From assembly GCA_900555765.1 (NCBI GenBank), contig USMA01000033.1, positions 1 to 8,955 of the forward strand: a stretch of 8,955 nucleotides of DNA. Direction: 5' to 3'. Of this stretch, positions 1 through 7,171 are shown piece by piece. Made by a program: the position numbers and the translations under genes. The notes under the pieces are model-generated. The model was not told the origin of the DNA. It saw only the letters and a list, made by a program, of their open reading frames with translations, and did no database searches. The DNA is from an uncultured Collinsella sp. GTDB taxonomy: Bacteria > Actinomycetota > Coriobacteriia > Coriobacteriales > Coriobacteriaceae. Within the stretch, counting starts at the first letter, position 1, and every line of letters starts with the position of its first letter.

Positions 1-839
1 GCGTTTTTCAACCAGGGCGCCGATCGATTCACCTTCGGAGGTCAGCCTGGCCGCACCAAATATGTGGCCTTCGTCAACCTGCGTGAGATTCGTGGCATCA
101 AATTCGGCACTTCTGCGCCGCTGGTGTATAACGACCGGTTCTATGGCGTCGATTTGGAAATTCGCGCACGCGGATCCATGTCGCTAAAGGTCACTGATCC
201 AGTTCGATTCGTTCGTAACTTTGTGCCTGCCACTACCGTGTCGTATTCATTCGATGATGAAGGGCCACGTAGGCAGATTCTGTCTGAATTCGTACAGTCG
301 TTTATTGTGGCCATCAATTTGCTGTCCAATGAATATCGTATTTCGCAATTGCCTGGCAAGGCGAATGACATCGCAGCATGCGTGCGTGGCGATCGGGCCA
401 ATGCGGGTACGTGGAATGATCGTTTTGGCTTTGAAGTGTCCAGTGTGGGCATCGAAAGTATCGAGTTCACCGAGCAATCACGTCAACTCGTGCAGCAGTT
501 CGCCTCGAATAAGATGAATGTTGCCGCATACGAGGGCGTTTCCCAGCAAGCTGGCAATATGGCTGCCCAGCAGCGCATTGCGAAGACAACGGCTTTGGCG
601 ATGGCGGCATGTTACTGGGCATGAATATGGCGCAAGCCATCAATCCTATAACCGCCGCCCCGGTTCAAGCGCCGGCGCCTACTCCGGCACCGGAAGCCGC
701 TGCTCCCGCCTCTCACACGGCATCCATGTCTGTGGAAGAACAAGTCGAGGCGATGAAGAAATTGAAGGAATTGGTTGATATCGGCATTCTCTCCCAAGAA
801 GAATTTGATGCAAAAAAGCACGAAATTCTCGGCCTATAA
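1..839 (+). pseudogene. SPFH/Band-7 domain protein with C-terminal SHOCT motif, 5'-partial and frameshifted
   Basis: The reading frame is open from base 1, so the gene starts outside the window. Frame 1 encodes the later part of an SPFH (virion-core-like, YdjI-type) domain, with family-typical strings such as GTWNDRFGF, VGIESIEF and SNKMNVAAYEGVSQQ, up to about base 585. From there the homologous reading moves to frame 3 (DNGFGDGG, MLLGMNMAQAINP), passes through a Pro/Ala-rich linker and ends in a SHOCT-like helix (EAMKKLKELVDIGILSQEEF) at the stop at 837-839. Left in frame 1, translation ends early at 622-624. The net change is a loss of one base (modulo three); one missing G in the AAG at 583-585 would restore it. 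SPFH proteins usually form membrane-associated oligomeric scaffolds; SHOCT is a short oligomerisation motif. No signal peptide or membrane segment is visible in this part. A true mutation and a sequencing error are both possible. Its GC is lower than that of the operon beside it. Confidence 0.82.
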
Positions 840-913
840 ACGGCGCATTCATGCAACTCGAAATAGTTGATAATGAAGGAAAGGTAAACATATTCGAGCA
901 AACCCATTCCATA
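840..913. other. Convergent intergenic gap without a clear terminator
   Basis: This 74-bp AT-richer spacer separates the converging SPFH gene (+) and activase gene (-). The only structure seen is a 6-bp inverted repeat, CTCGAA at 857-862 and TTCGAG at 893-898, with a 30-nt loop and no T tract. I do not call it a terminator. Base composition changes sharply across this gap. Confidence 0.5.
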
Positions 914-3900
914 TCACGCCTTGGACTTGGCGGTTTCGATCCACTTGTTGAACAGGGCTTCAGCCTTGCCGGAGTCGACAGCATCCTCGGCCAGCTTGAA
1001 GGCCTCGGCGAAGCGCTCGGCCTCCTGGTCCTTGAGCGCCGCCATGAGTGAGCGGATGCGGATGCGCGCGGCGCCCAGGTTGGACACCTCGTCGATCTTG
1101 AGCACGGTGTAGATCTTGCCGCTGGCTTCCAGAATCTCCTGCACCTGATCGGTGGTCAGGGCATCGAGGCCGCAGCCGAAAGAGTTGAGCTTGATCAGGT
1201 CCAGTTCGTTGCGCATCGTCACAAAACGGGCGACGGCGTACAGGCGGCTGTGGTACATCCACTGGTCGACGACGCGGATGGGGCGCTCGGGCTTCACGAG
1301 ATGCGCGAGCGAATCCTCGGTAAAGACCGCAAAGCCAAAGCTCGAGATAAGCTCGGGCAGGGCGTGGTTGATCTCGGGGTCGTTGTGGTAAGGACGGCCG
1401 GCGCGCACGATGCCGTGGCCGCCGTGGTCCTCGCCCCACTTAAGGGCCTCCTCGCCCATGGTCTGGATATCCTCGTGGAAGCGCGCATCGGCCTCAAAGG
1501 CAGCGTTGACGGCGGCATCGACCTCGGAGCGCGTGATCTTGGGTCCACGCACGCGACCGCGGCCGGCCTGCGCATCGGCCACACGGTCGACGGCGAGCAC
1601 CTGGTACAGACGGCGCTTGAGCTCGGTCTTATCGTGATAGGGCACAAACGGGTACAGGAACTCGATGTTCTGCTCGCGGATCTCGTCGATATTGAGCGCC
1701 AGCGCCGTGGGGTAGCTCATGACGATGGGGCAGTTATAGCAGTTGCCGGCGGTCGGATCCTCCTTGCGCTCCCAGCGCACGCACGGCATCCAAATAAAGT
1801 CGACATCGCGGTCGATAAGGTTCATCACGTGACCGTGGCTCATCTTGGCCGGATAGCACACGCTCTCGGACGGCATGGACTCGATGCCCGCCTGGTAGGT
1901 CTTTTTGCTCGACTGGTCGGACAGCTGCACGCTAAAGCCCAGGCGCGTAAAGAACGCATGCCAGAAGGGGTAGTTCTCGTACATGTTGAGCGCGCGCGGG
2001 ATGCCGACGGTGCCGCGCGGGGCCTCGTCGGGGCTCAGCACCTCGCGGTTAAAAAGCAGTTCGTTTTTCTGTTTGAAGAGGTTGGGGGCCTCGGTCTTCT
2101 GCTTTTTGTGGCCGGCACCCTTCTCGCAGCGGTTACCGGTAATGAAGCGCCTGCCGCCGCCAAAGTCGTTGACGGTGAGCTGGCAGTTGTTGGAGCAGCG
2201 ACCGCAGCGGACATGCTTTTGCGTCACGGTAAGGTGCGCGATGTCCTCAGCCGAAAGGATGGTCGAGGTGCCATCGGCACCGGCGCGATCGCGGGCGAGC
2301 AGGGCCGCACCATAGGCGCCCATGCAGCCGGCGATGTCGGGACGCACGGCATGAACGCCGGTGAGCTGCTCAAACGCGCGCAGCGTGGCATCGGACATAA
2401 AGGTGCCGCCCTGAACGATCACCTGGTTGCCGATCTCCTTGGGGTCGCGCAGCTTAATGACCTTGAACAGGGCATTCTTGATGACGGAATAGGACAGGCC
2501 GGCCGCGATGTCGCCCACCGTGGCGCCTTCCTTTTGCGCCTGCTTGACGCGCGAGTTCATAAAGACCGTGCAGCGGCTGCCCAGGTCGACGGGGGCCTTG
2601 GCATGGATGGCGGCATCGGCGAACGCGCGCACGTCCATGTTCATAGAGACGGCGAAGCTCTCGATAAAGCTACCGCAACCCGACGAGCAGGCCTCGTTGA
2701 GCATGATGTGCTCGATGACGCCGTCCTTGACGCGCAGGCACTTCATGTCCTGGCCGCCAATGTCCAGAATAAACTCGACGCCGGGCAGGAACGCCTTGGC
2801 ACCGCGCAAGTGCGCGACGGTCTCGATCTCGCCGGAATCGGCCTTGAGGGCCTCGATGAGCAGCGCCTCGCCGTAGCCCGTGGTAGTCACGTGGCCGATG
2901 GTGCAGCCCGCGGGGATGTGGTTGTAGAAATCGGCCATGATGACCTTGGCCGTGCCCAGGATGGCGCCGTTGTTGTTGCCGTACCAGGTGTGCAACAGCT
3001 GGCCGTCCTCGCCCACGAGCGCGGCCTTCATGGTGGTGGAACCGGCGTCGATACCGATGAACACGCGGCCGGTGTAGCCGGCGAGCGTGCCCTTAGGAAC
3101 GACTTCCTGGTCGTGGCGGGTTTTGAACTCGGCAAAGTCCTCGTCGGTGGCAAAGAGCGGATCTAGGCGCTCGACCTCGGCACCCTGTGTGTCACCCAGG
3201 GCATCGATAGCCTCGATGAGCTGCGGGAACGTGCTGAGCTTGTTGGACTCGTGCGCCATGGCAGCGCCGCTCGCCACAAACAGGTGGGCGTTTTGGGGCA
3301 CAATGCGGTGCTCCTCGTCCAGGTTGAGCGTGAGGTAGAAGCGGTGGCGCAGCTCGGAGAGGTACTGCAGCGGGCCGCCCAGGAAGGCGACGTTGCCGCG
3401 GATGGGACGGCCGCATGCCAGGCCCGAGATGGTCTGGGTCACGACAGCCTGGAAGATGGAGGCGGCCACGTCCTCGGGGCGGGCGCCCTCGTTGAGCAGC
3501 GGCTGCACGTCGGTCTTGGCAAAAACGCCGCAGCGGCTGGCGATGGGATAGATGGTGGTGGCGTTGGCCGCGAGCTCGTTGAGGCCGCTGGCATCGGTGT
3601 GCAGCAGGGTTGCCATCTGATCGATGAACGCGCCCGTGCCGCCGGCGCAGGTGCCGTTCATGCGCTGCTCGATGCCGTTGTCGAAGTAGATGATCTTGGC
3701 GTCCTCGCCGCCCAGCTCGATGGCGACATCGGTGGCCGGGATAAGGGTCTCGACGGCACGCTTGCTGGCGATGACCTCCTGGACAAACTCCAGGTCGAGC
3801 CACTGGGACAGCAGCAGGCCGCCCGAGCCGGTAATGGCGCAGGTCATCTGGGCCGTCGGCAGCACGGTCGCAGCGCCCTCGAACAGGTCGCGGGCGCAGG

Positions 3901-4267
3901 CGCGGACGTCGGTATGGTGGCGCTGGTACTTGGCGTAGACGATCTGGTTGTCATCGTTGAGCACGGCAAGCTTAACAGTGGTGGAGCCCACGTCGATGCC
4001 CAGGTGCAGGTTGCCACGAGCGTTCTCGGGGTTGAAGATCGCGCCTTCGGGGGCGTGGACGGCGGTGGCGGCTACGGGCTCAGCGGCGGTGGCGGGCTCG
4101 CTAGCGACGGACGTCTCCCCTGCCGCGTTCTTGGCATCGGCAACTGCCTCGGCAACTTTCTCGGCGGCCGCGGTCGCGGCCTTCTGCGCGGCGTCCACCA
4201 CGGCGGGCGCGGCCTCGCGTGCGGCAGCGACCACACGGTCCTTAATGCCCTCGACGAGTTTGCTCAT
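914..4267 (-). CDS. Double-ASKHA 2-hydroxyacyl-CoA dehydratase activase / DUF2229 protein
   Basis: This 1117-residue protein belongs to the BadF/BadG/BcrA/BcrD-HgdC ATPase family, whose members use ATP hydrolysis and a [4Fe-4S] cluster to pass an energised electron to 2-hydroxyacyl-CoA dehydratases or benzoyl-CoA reductases. Residues 1-80 are an Ala-rich, probably helical extension. A first ASKHA domain (about 88-345) has the phosphate loop GIDVGSTTVK and the cluster-type cysteines C207 (NGTCAGGTG) and C246 (SRCGVFAKTD). A second (about 402-660) has GIDAGSTTMK, C527 (NEACSSGCG) and C566 (SRCTVFMNS). A Cys cluster follows (C688, C691, C695, C714), then a DUF2229-like region from about 753 (TVGIPRALNMYENYPFWHAF) and a Cys-bearing C-terminal part. 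The ATG has a good ribosome binding site (GAGGAGAG, 3 nt before it) in the 11-bp gap after the TetR gene, so the two are probably cotranscribed. Many relatives are near 1400 residues; this shorter form ends cleanly. It acts in the cytoplasm. No dehydratase gene is nearby, so the substrate is unknown. Confidence 0.9.
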   Translation of the reverse strand: MSKLVEGIKDRVVAAAREAAPAVVDAAQKAATAAAEKVAEAVADAKNAAGETSVASEPATAAEPVAATAVHAPEGAIFNPENARGNLHLGIDVGSTTVKLAVLNDDNQIVYAKYQRHHTDVRACARDLFEGAATVLPTAQMTCAITGSGGLLLSQWLDLEFVQEVIASKRAVETLIPATDVAIELGGEDAKIIYFDNGIEQRMNGTCAGGTGAFIDQMATLLHTDASGLNELAANATTIYPIASRCGVFAKTDVQPLLNEGARPEDVAASIFQAVVTQTISGLACGRPIRGNVAFLGGPLQYLSELRHRFYLTLNLDEEHRIVPQNAHLFVASGAAMAHESNKLSTFPQLIEAIDALGDTQGAEVERLDPLFATDEDFAEFKTRHDQEVVPKGTLAGYTGRVFIGIDAGSTTMKAALVGEDGQLLHTWYGNNNGAILGTAKVIMADFYNHIPAGCTIGHVTTTGYGEALLIEALKADSGEIETVAHLRGAKAFLPGVEFILDIGGQDMKCLRVKDGVIEHIMLNEACSSGCGSFIESFAVSMNMDVRAFADAAIHAKAPVDLGSRCTVFMNSRVKQAQKEGATVGDIAAGLSYSVIKNALFKVIKLRDPKEIGNQVIVQGGTFMSDATLRAFEQLTGVHAVRPDIAGCMGAYGAALLARDRAGADGTSTILSAEDIAHLTVTQKHVRCGRCSNNCQLTVNDFGGGRRFITGNRCEKGAGHKKQKTEAPNLFKQKNELLFNREVLSPDEAPRGTVGIPRALNMYENYPFWHAFFTRLGFSVQLSDQSSKKTYQAGIESMPSESVCYPAKMSHGHVMNLIDRDVDFIWMPCVRWERKEDPTAGNCYNCPIVMSYPTALALNIDEIREQNIEFLYPFVPYHDKTELKRRLYQVLAVDRVADAQAGRGRVRGPKITRSEVDAAVNAAFEADARFHEDIQTMGEEALKWGEDHGGHGIVRAGRPYHNDPEINHALPELISSFGFAVFTEDSLAHLVKPERPIRVVDQWMYHSRLYAVARFVTMRNELDLIKLNSFGCGLDALTTDQVQEILEASGKIYTVLKIDEVSNLGAARIRIRSLMAALKDQEAERFAEAFKLAEDAVDSGKAEALFNKWIETAKSKA

Positions 4268-4278
4268 TGTCTCTCCTC
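4268..4278 (-). promoter_or_regulatory. Ribosome binding site of the activase gene
   Basis: The 11 bp between the TetR stop codon and the activase ATG read, on the - strand, a purine-rich GAGGAGAG followed by ACA and the ATG. The tight spacing and strong site fix the activase start at 4267 and argue for a TetR-activase operon. Confidence 0.7.
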
Positions 4279-4989
4279 TTAGTTGTTGGACTCGACGGTT
4301 GCGGAGGTGTCGGCCGCGTCCTCGAGCTGCAAGTTCAATAACTTCATGCCGTATTCCGGCACGTTGATATCGATGGGTTGGCCATACAGATCACCAGGGC
4401 GCACAAAAGCGAGCACCGTCATAATGCGCGCCATGGCCTCGGGCGATTCGGTGAGCCCACGCTCAAACCAGCGCTGAATCATGCCGACCTCGGCACTCAC
4501 GACGTAGGTGACGTAGTAGTCAAAGAACGTGCCCAGCGCCAGGCCCAAAATGCCCGTCTGCGCACGCGGCACCACAGCCTCACGAGCAGTGTCGATGATC
4601 CTTTTAATGAAGGCCTGGTCGCCGCCCGGACCCAACAGCGCACCGATTAAGTCGCGGTTGGCCGCAAGATAACGCAGCAGCTCAACCGAACCGGGCGCCG
4701 GCTCGAGCTCATCGATGTTGTGATAGAGATCGGGCAGCTGAGCTGCGGTGATGAGCTCAATGCGCTCACGGATCTCGGCCAGCAAGCCGTCCTCGATTTG
4801 ATTGATAAAGTCAGGGATATCGCGGTAGTGCGAATAGAACGTGCGGCGCGTAAGGCCGGCGCGCTCGGTGAGCGACGCGACATTAATGCGCGAAAGGTCG
4901 CCGCTTTCGGCAAGCTCGCTGGCAAGTGCCTGGCGAAGGGCACGCTGCGAGCGAAGGGACCGGCGATCGCATTTCTCGAGCTGGGACAA
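4279..4989 (-). CDS. TetR/AcrR-family transcriptional regulator
   Basis: This 236-residue protein has an N-terminal TetR helix-turn-helix at about residues 34-56 (VASLTERAGLTRRTFYSHY, then the family-typical R-D-I-P-D-F), followed by an all-helical ligand/dimer region (about 65-210) and a variable acidic tail. The start is TTG at 4987-4989, preceded by AAGGAGG with a 4-nt spacer; no better ATG lies nearby. Proteins of this type are usually dimeric repressors released by a small ligand. The ligand cannot be read from the sequence; a CoA thioester or fatty acid would suit the downstream gene, but that is inference. It is the first gene of a likely operon with the activase, and two palindromes sit just upstream. 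An ISL3-family element ends about 90 bp upstream of the start, so the original upstream neighbour is lost and IS read-through could reach this gene. Confidence 0.9.
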   Translation of the reverse strand: MSQLEKCDRRSLRSQRALRQALASELAESGDLSRINVASLTERAGLTRRTFYSHYRDIPDFINQIEDGLLAEIRERIELITAAQLPDLYHNIDELEPAPGSVELLRYLAANRDLIGALLGPGGDQAFIKRIIDTAREAVVPRAQTGILGLALGTFFDYYVTYVVSAEVGMIQRWFERGLTESPEAMARIMTVLAFVRPGDLYGQPIDINVPEYGMKLLNLQLEDAADTSATVESNN

Positions 4990-5010
4990 GCGTCCTCCTT
5001 GTTACTCAGC

Positions 5011-5028
5011 CTGTGCGCTATTGCACAG
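5011..5028. promoter_or_regulatory. Candidate TetR operator, proximal palindrome
   Basis: CTGTGC and GCACAG form perfect 6-bp arms around GCTATT. The site lies 22 bp upstream of the TetR start codon and shares the TGTGC/GCACA half-site with a second palindrome at 5041-5055. Autoregulation from such paired sites is common for TetR proteins; binding here is inferred. Confidence 0.45.
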
Positions 5029-5038
5029 TGCGAGTATT

Positions 5039-5067
5039 ATTGCACACCGTGTGCACCAACACGTAAA
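5039..5067 (-). promoter_or_regulatory. Candidate promoter of the TetR-activase operon with embedded operator
   Basis: On the - strand a weak -35 (TTTACG, 5062-5067) and a weak -10 (TGCAAT, 5039-5044; an alternative TAATAC overlaps it at 5034-5039) are 17 bp apart. The spacer is largely filled by a perfect 7-bp-arm palindrome, TGCACAC-C-GTGTGCA at 5041-5055 (+ strand). An operator between -35 and -10 is a classic position for repression. The hexamers each match only four of six consensus bases, so the promoter call is tentative; the palindrome itself is certain. Confidence 0.4.
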
Positions 5068-5113
5068 GGCAATATTTTGGAGGCTTCGGTAGTTTGTGTG
5101 ACAAGGGGCTAGC

Positions 5114-6487
5114 CTAGGCAGCAACGCTCTTCGCTCCCTTCACGCCCTTCTTCCTCGCCTTCACCGGGCGACCCGGGAGCTGGGGCTGGCAGTCGCCGCA
5201 CCTGAGCATGAGCAGGGCCACGAGGTTGTCGGTGTTGCGGAAGCCGTAGCCCATCCTCACCGTCACCTTGATCTTGTTGTTGATGGCCTCTACGCGCCCG
5301 TTGCTGATGCCGAGCTCGACTGCGGCGATGATGTCGTCGCGCCGGCGGCGCACCTTCTTCTCCACGGCGACGACCTTGGCGATCTTGCAGTAGGCGGCCC
5401 TGTGCATCCAGTCGTCGAGCAGCTCGGCGGCCTCGGAGCCGTCGGCTGCCCGGAAGACGGCCCGCAGGTCCTCCTTGAGCTCCCAGGCCCTGACCAGCCG
5501 CGAGCCGGCCCTCTTCTTGAGCGCCTCGAGCCTCGCCCTCTGGCCGTCGGTGAGGTCCTCGGGGTTCTTCACGAGCGCGTAGCGGCTGCCCTTGATGGAG
5601 GCCGCCTCCTCCTCGAGCGCCCTGACCTCCTCGGGCGGCAGCTCGCCTTTGGCAGGCCTGCCGCGCTTGCCCTCGGGCCTGGGCCTGGCGGCCCTGGCGG
5701 CGGCCCTGGCGGCGTTCCACTCCTCGCAGCGCACGGCGTCGAGCGCGTCGTTCATCCACTGGACCACGTGGAAGGGGTCCATGACCCACCTCGCGTTGGG
5801 GCAGCGGCGCTTGACCAGCTGCCTTATCCACCTCGCGCCGTCGGCGGTCACCACCTCTATGGCGCGCCTCTGCTCGCGCGTGAGCTCGTCGAGGAACAGG
5901 TTGAGCACGTCCTTGCCGGTGCCCTCGTGCGCCCAGATGAGGCAGCCGCGGTCGTGGTCGACGACCACCGTGACGTACTTGTGGCCCTTCTTGTACGACG
6001 TCTCGTCGATGCCGATGCGGCGCACGCCGTCGAACCTCGAGGCGCCGCGCGCGGCCTCCAGCTCGGCGTAGACGCGCCTGCACACGCCGCCCACGCTGTG
6101 CCACTCGACGCGGGCGAGCTCGGAGACCGCCGAGGCGGTGCAGCGGACCGCCAGCCACGCCACCCAGTCCTCGAAGTCGCGCGTGAAGCGCGCCCCGTGC
6201 CGCGCCCAGGGGACGGCCTCGGTGCGCACGCCGTGCTCCGGGCAGCGCACCCTGCAGGGCGCGTACTCCAGGTAGCAGGCCGAGCGCGCCAGGTCCATCG
6301 CCCTCCACAGCCTGGGGGCCCCGCGGTTCGCCATGTCGTAGAAGTCGCAGGCCCTGCCGCATACGGGGCAGCGGCGCTGCTCGCGCTTGTAGGGCCGGAC
6401 GCTCACGACGATGCGCTCGGCCTCGATGCGCGCGCCCAGGACGACCGTGCGGGCCAGACCGAGGGCGAGAAGTAGTAGACTCTTCAT
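5114..6487 (-). CDS. ISL3-family transposase
   Basis: This 457-residue DDE transposase looks full length. An N-terminal zinc-finger-like set of cysteines (C40, C43, C78, C82: RCPVCG and CRVRCPEHG) precedes a helix-turn-helix region (about 105-140). The catalytic core shows D161 (IGIDETSYKKGHKY), D216 (VVTADGARW) and E400 (NGRVEAINNKIK), followed by the ISL3 C-terminal signature MGYGFRNTDNLVALLMLRCG. An Arg/Ala/Lys-rich insertion lies at about 255-300. The ATG at 6485-6487 has an AGAGGTG ribosome binding site 6-7 nt upstream. No frameshift or lost catalytic residue is seen, so it may be active. It is transcribed towards the TetR-activase operon. A long overlapping frame running from the helicase fragment into this gene is a shadow. 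Confidence 0.93.
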   Translation of the reverse strand: MKSLLLLALGLARTVVLGARIEAERIVVSVRPYKREQRRCPVCGRACDFYDMANRGAPRLWRAMDLARSACYLEYAPCRVRCPEHGVRTEAVPWARHGARFTRDFEDWVAWLAVRCTASAVSELARVEWHSVGGVCRRVYAELEAARGASRFDGVRRIGIDETSYKKGHKYVTVVVDHDRGCLIWAHEGTGKDVLNLFLDELTREQRRAIEVVTADGARWIRQLVKRRCPNARWVMDPFHVVQWMNDALDAVRCEEWNAARAAARAARPRPEGKRGRPAKGELPPEEVRALEEEAASIKGSRYALVKNPEDLTDGQRARLEALKKRAGSRLVRAWELKEDLRAVFRAADGSEAAELLDDWMHRAAYCKIAKVVAVEKKVRRRRDDIIAAVELGISNGRVEAINNKIKVTVRMGYGFRNTDNLVALLMLRCGDCQPQLPGRPVKARKKGVKGAKSVAA

Positions 6488-6525
6488 GCGTCACACCTCT
6501 TCGGTTGTCTGAATTTGGCTTAGCA

Positions 6526-6531
6526 ATCATA
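6526..6531 (-). promoter_or_regulatory. Possible -10 box of the ISL3 transposase
   Basis: TATGAT on the - strand lies 38 bp upstream of the transposase ATG and matches the -10 consensus at five of six bases. No good -35 is found 16-18 bp upstream; that stretch abuts the hairpin at 6545-6570. Low confidence. Confidence 0.3.
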
Positions 6532-6544
6532 GGCGGATGACGCG

Positions 6545-6570
6545 GAAACGGCCCCTCCCGGGGCCGTTTC
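6545..6570 (-). terminator. GC-rich hairpin in the ISL3 leader, possible insulating terminator
   Basis: GAAACGGCCCC and GGGGCCGTTTC form a perfect 11-bp stem around the tetranucleotide TCCC (+ strand). Only three T residues close the stem and no U tract follows, so termination is likely weak or Rho-assisted. It lies inside the IS, upstream of the possible transposase promoter, where it would catch transcripts entering from the outside end. A role as a transposase-binding structure is an alternative. Confidence 0.45.
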
Positions 6571-6645
6571 AGTTCCAGATCGTTGTTTTCGCCCGCTGAG
6601 CTGGGCCTATGCCGGAATCTCTCCCACAGAAACCACCGAAGAGCC

Positions 6646-7148
6646 ATAAAATATCGATTAAACGCCATTGAGATACTTGAGATTTCGTTATCAGCACTCA
6701 CAAGAGGCACTAAGCTAATCCAAGACGACGGCGATGCCGCGCCCCCTCCTGTCAAAGCACGCTCATACTCTTCAACAGTCATGAGGGGCCGCAAGGCCGT
6801 GACAACAGCTTCAAACAGTTTTGGGCGTACGGCGGAATCAACCTCCACTGACCACGGCGAAGCGACGAAGCTCTCCGCAGAATGCGCATCATCGAACACT
6901 ATGAAATCCGCATCAACGAAATAGGGGTTAGAGTTGAACAATGCACTATATGTCGTAACCGCGATACAATTTGCAGAATTGAAATCGGCAGCATCCTTAG
7001 GATCAAAATCTTTCTTGCTACCTATAAACGGTCTAGCATCTATGCCATACTGCATCTTTGATTGCGTGCAAACCTGATTCACTAGCTGCTTGTTCAAGCA
7101 ACAATAAACAACTTTTTCCCTATTTTTAAGTCTGCGAAATTCACCTAT
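6646..7148 (-). pseudogene. Fragment of a DEAD/DEAH-type superfamily 2 helicase
   Basis: About 167 codons are open on the - strand from the IS1595-like end at 7148 (IGEFRRLKNREKVVYCCLNK) to the ISL3 end at 6646. Recognisable are a motif-Ia-like segment (KVVYCCLNKQLVNQV), IAVTTYSALFN, and a Walker B/motif II box IVFDDAHSAE with DDAH at 6882-6893. The Walker A motif that should lie just upstream is missing, as is everything after the first helicase lobe, so the product cannot be functional. The codons are AT-richer than those of the flanking transposases. The family resembles helicases carried in accessory or defence islands; a HamB-like (Hachiman) origin is possible but I cannot confirm it. 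The gene seems to have been cut separately by each IS or by recombination between IS copies. Confidence 0.7.
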
Positions 7149-7171
7149 AATCCTCCTTTGCAGATTGTGGG

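Larger units (their letters stand above)
5080..6645 (-). mobile_element. ISL3-family insertion sequence, about 1.57 kb
   Basis: The element holds one transposase gene and is bounded by imperfect inverted ends: 5080-5102 (+) and 6623-6645 (-), sharing 16 of 23 positions with a core CTTCGGTNGTTTNTGTG. The transposase-proximal end begins GGCTCTTCGG, typical of ISL3 ends, and the size fits the family. No 8-bp target duplication is seen: the left flank (5072-5079) is ATATTTTG and the right flank (6646-6653) is ATAAAATA. The left flank belongs to the TetR promoter region and the right one to a helicase fragment. Confidence 0.8.

Noticed and set aside
857..898. Inverted repeat CTCGAA/TTCGAG as a shared terminator between the convergent genes
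   Set aside because: Only 6 bp of pairing, a 30-nt loop and no T tract.
1250..4282. Long + strand open frames of 638 and 343 codons opposite the activase
   Set aside because: They lie antisense to a gene with clear motifs, have low-complexity G/A/V/H-rich translations and exist because of GC-rich third positions.
5402..6475. A 357-codon + strand frame opposite the ISL3 transposase
   Set aside because: Antisense shadow of a high-GC transposase with no recognisable domain.
5072..6653. Target-site duplication around the ISL3 element
   Set aside because: The 8-bp flanks ATATTTTG and ATAAAATA are not direct repeats at any offset I tried.
5109..7097. A single 662-codon - strand frame running from the helicase fragment through the ISL3 element
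   Set aside because: Only the first ~150 codons match helicase; after the IS end at 6645 it is an out-of-frame shadow of the transposase with Arg/Gly/Ala-rich nonsense.
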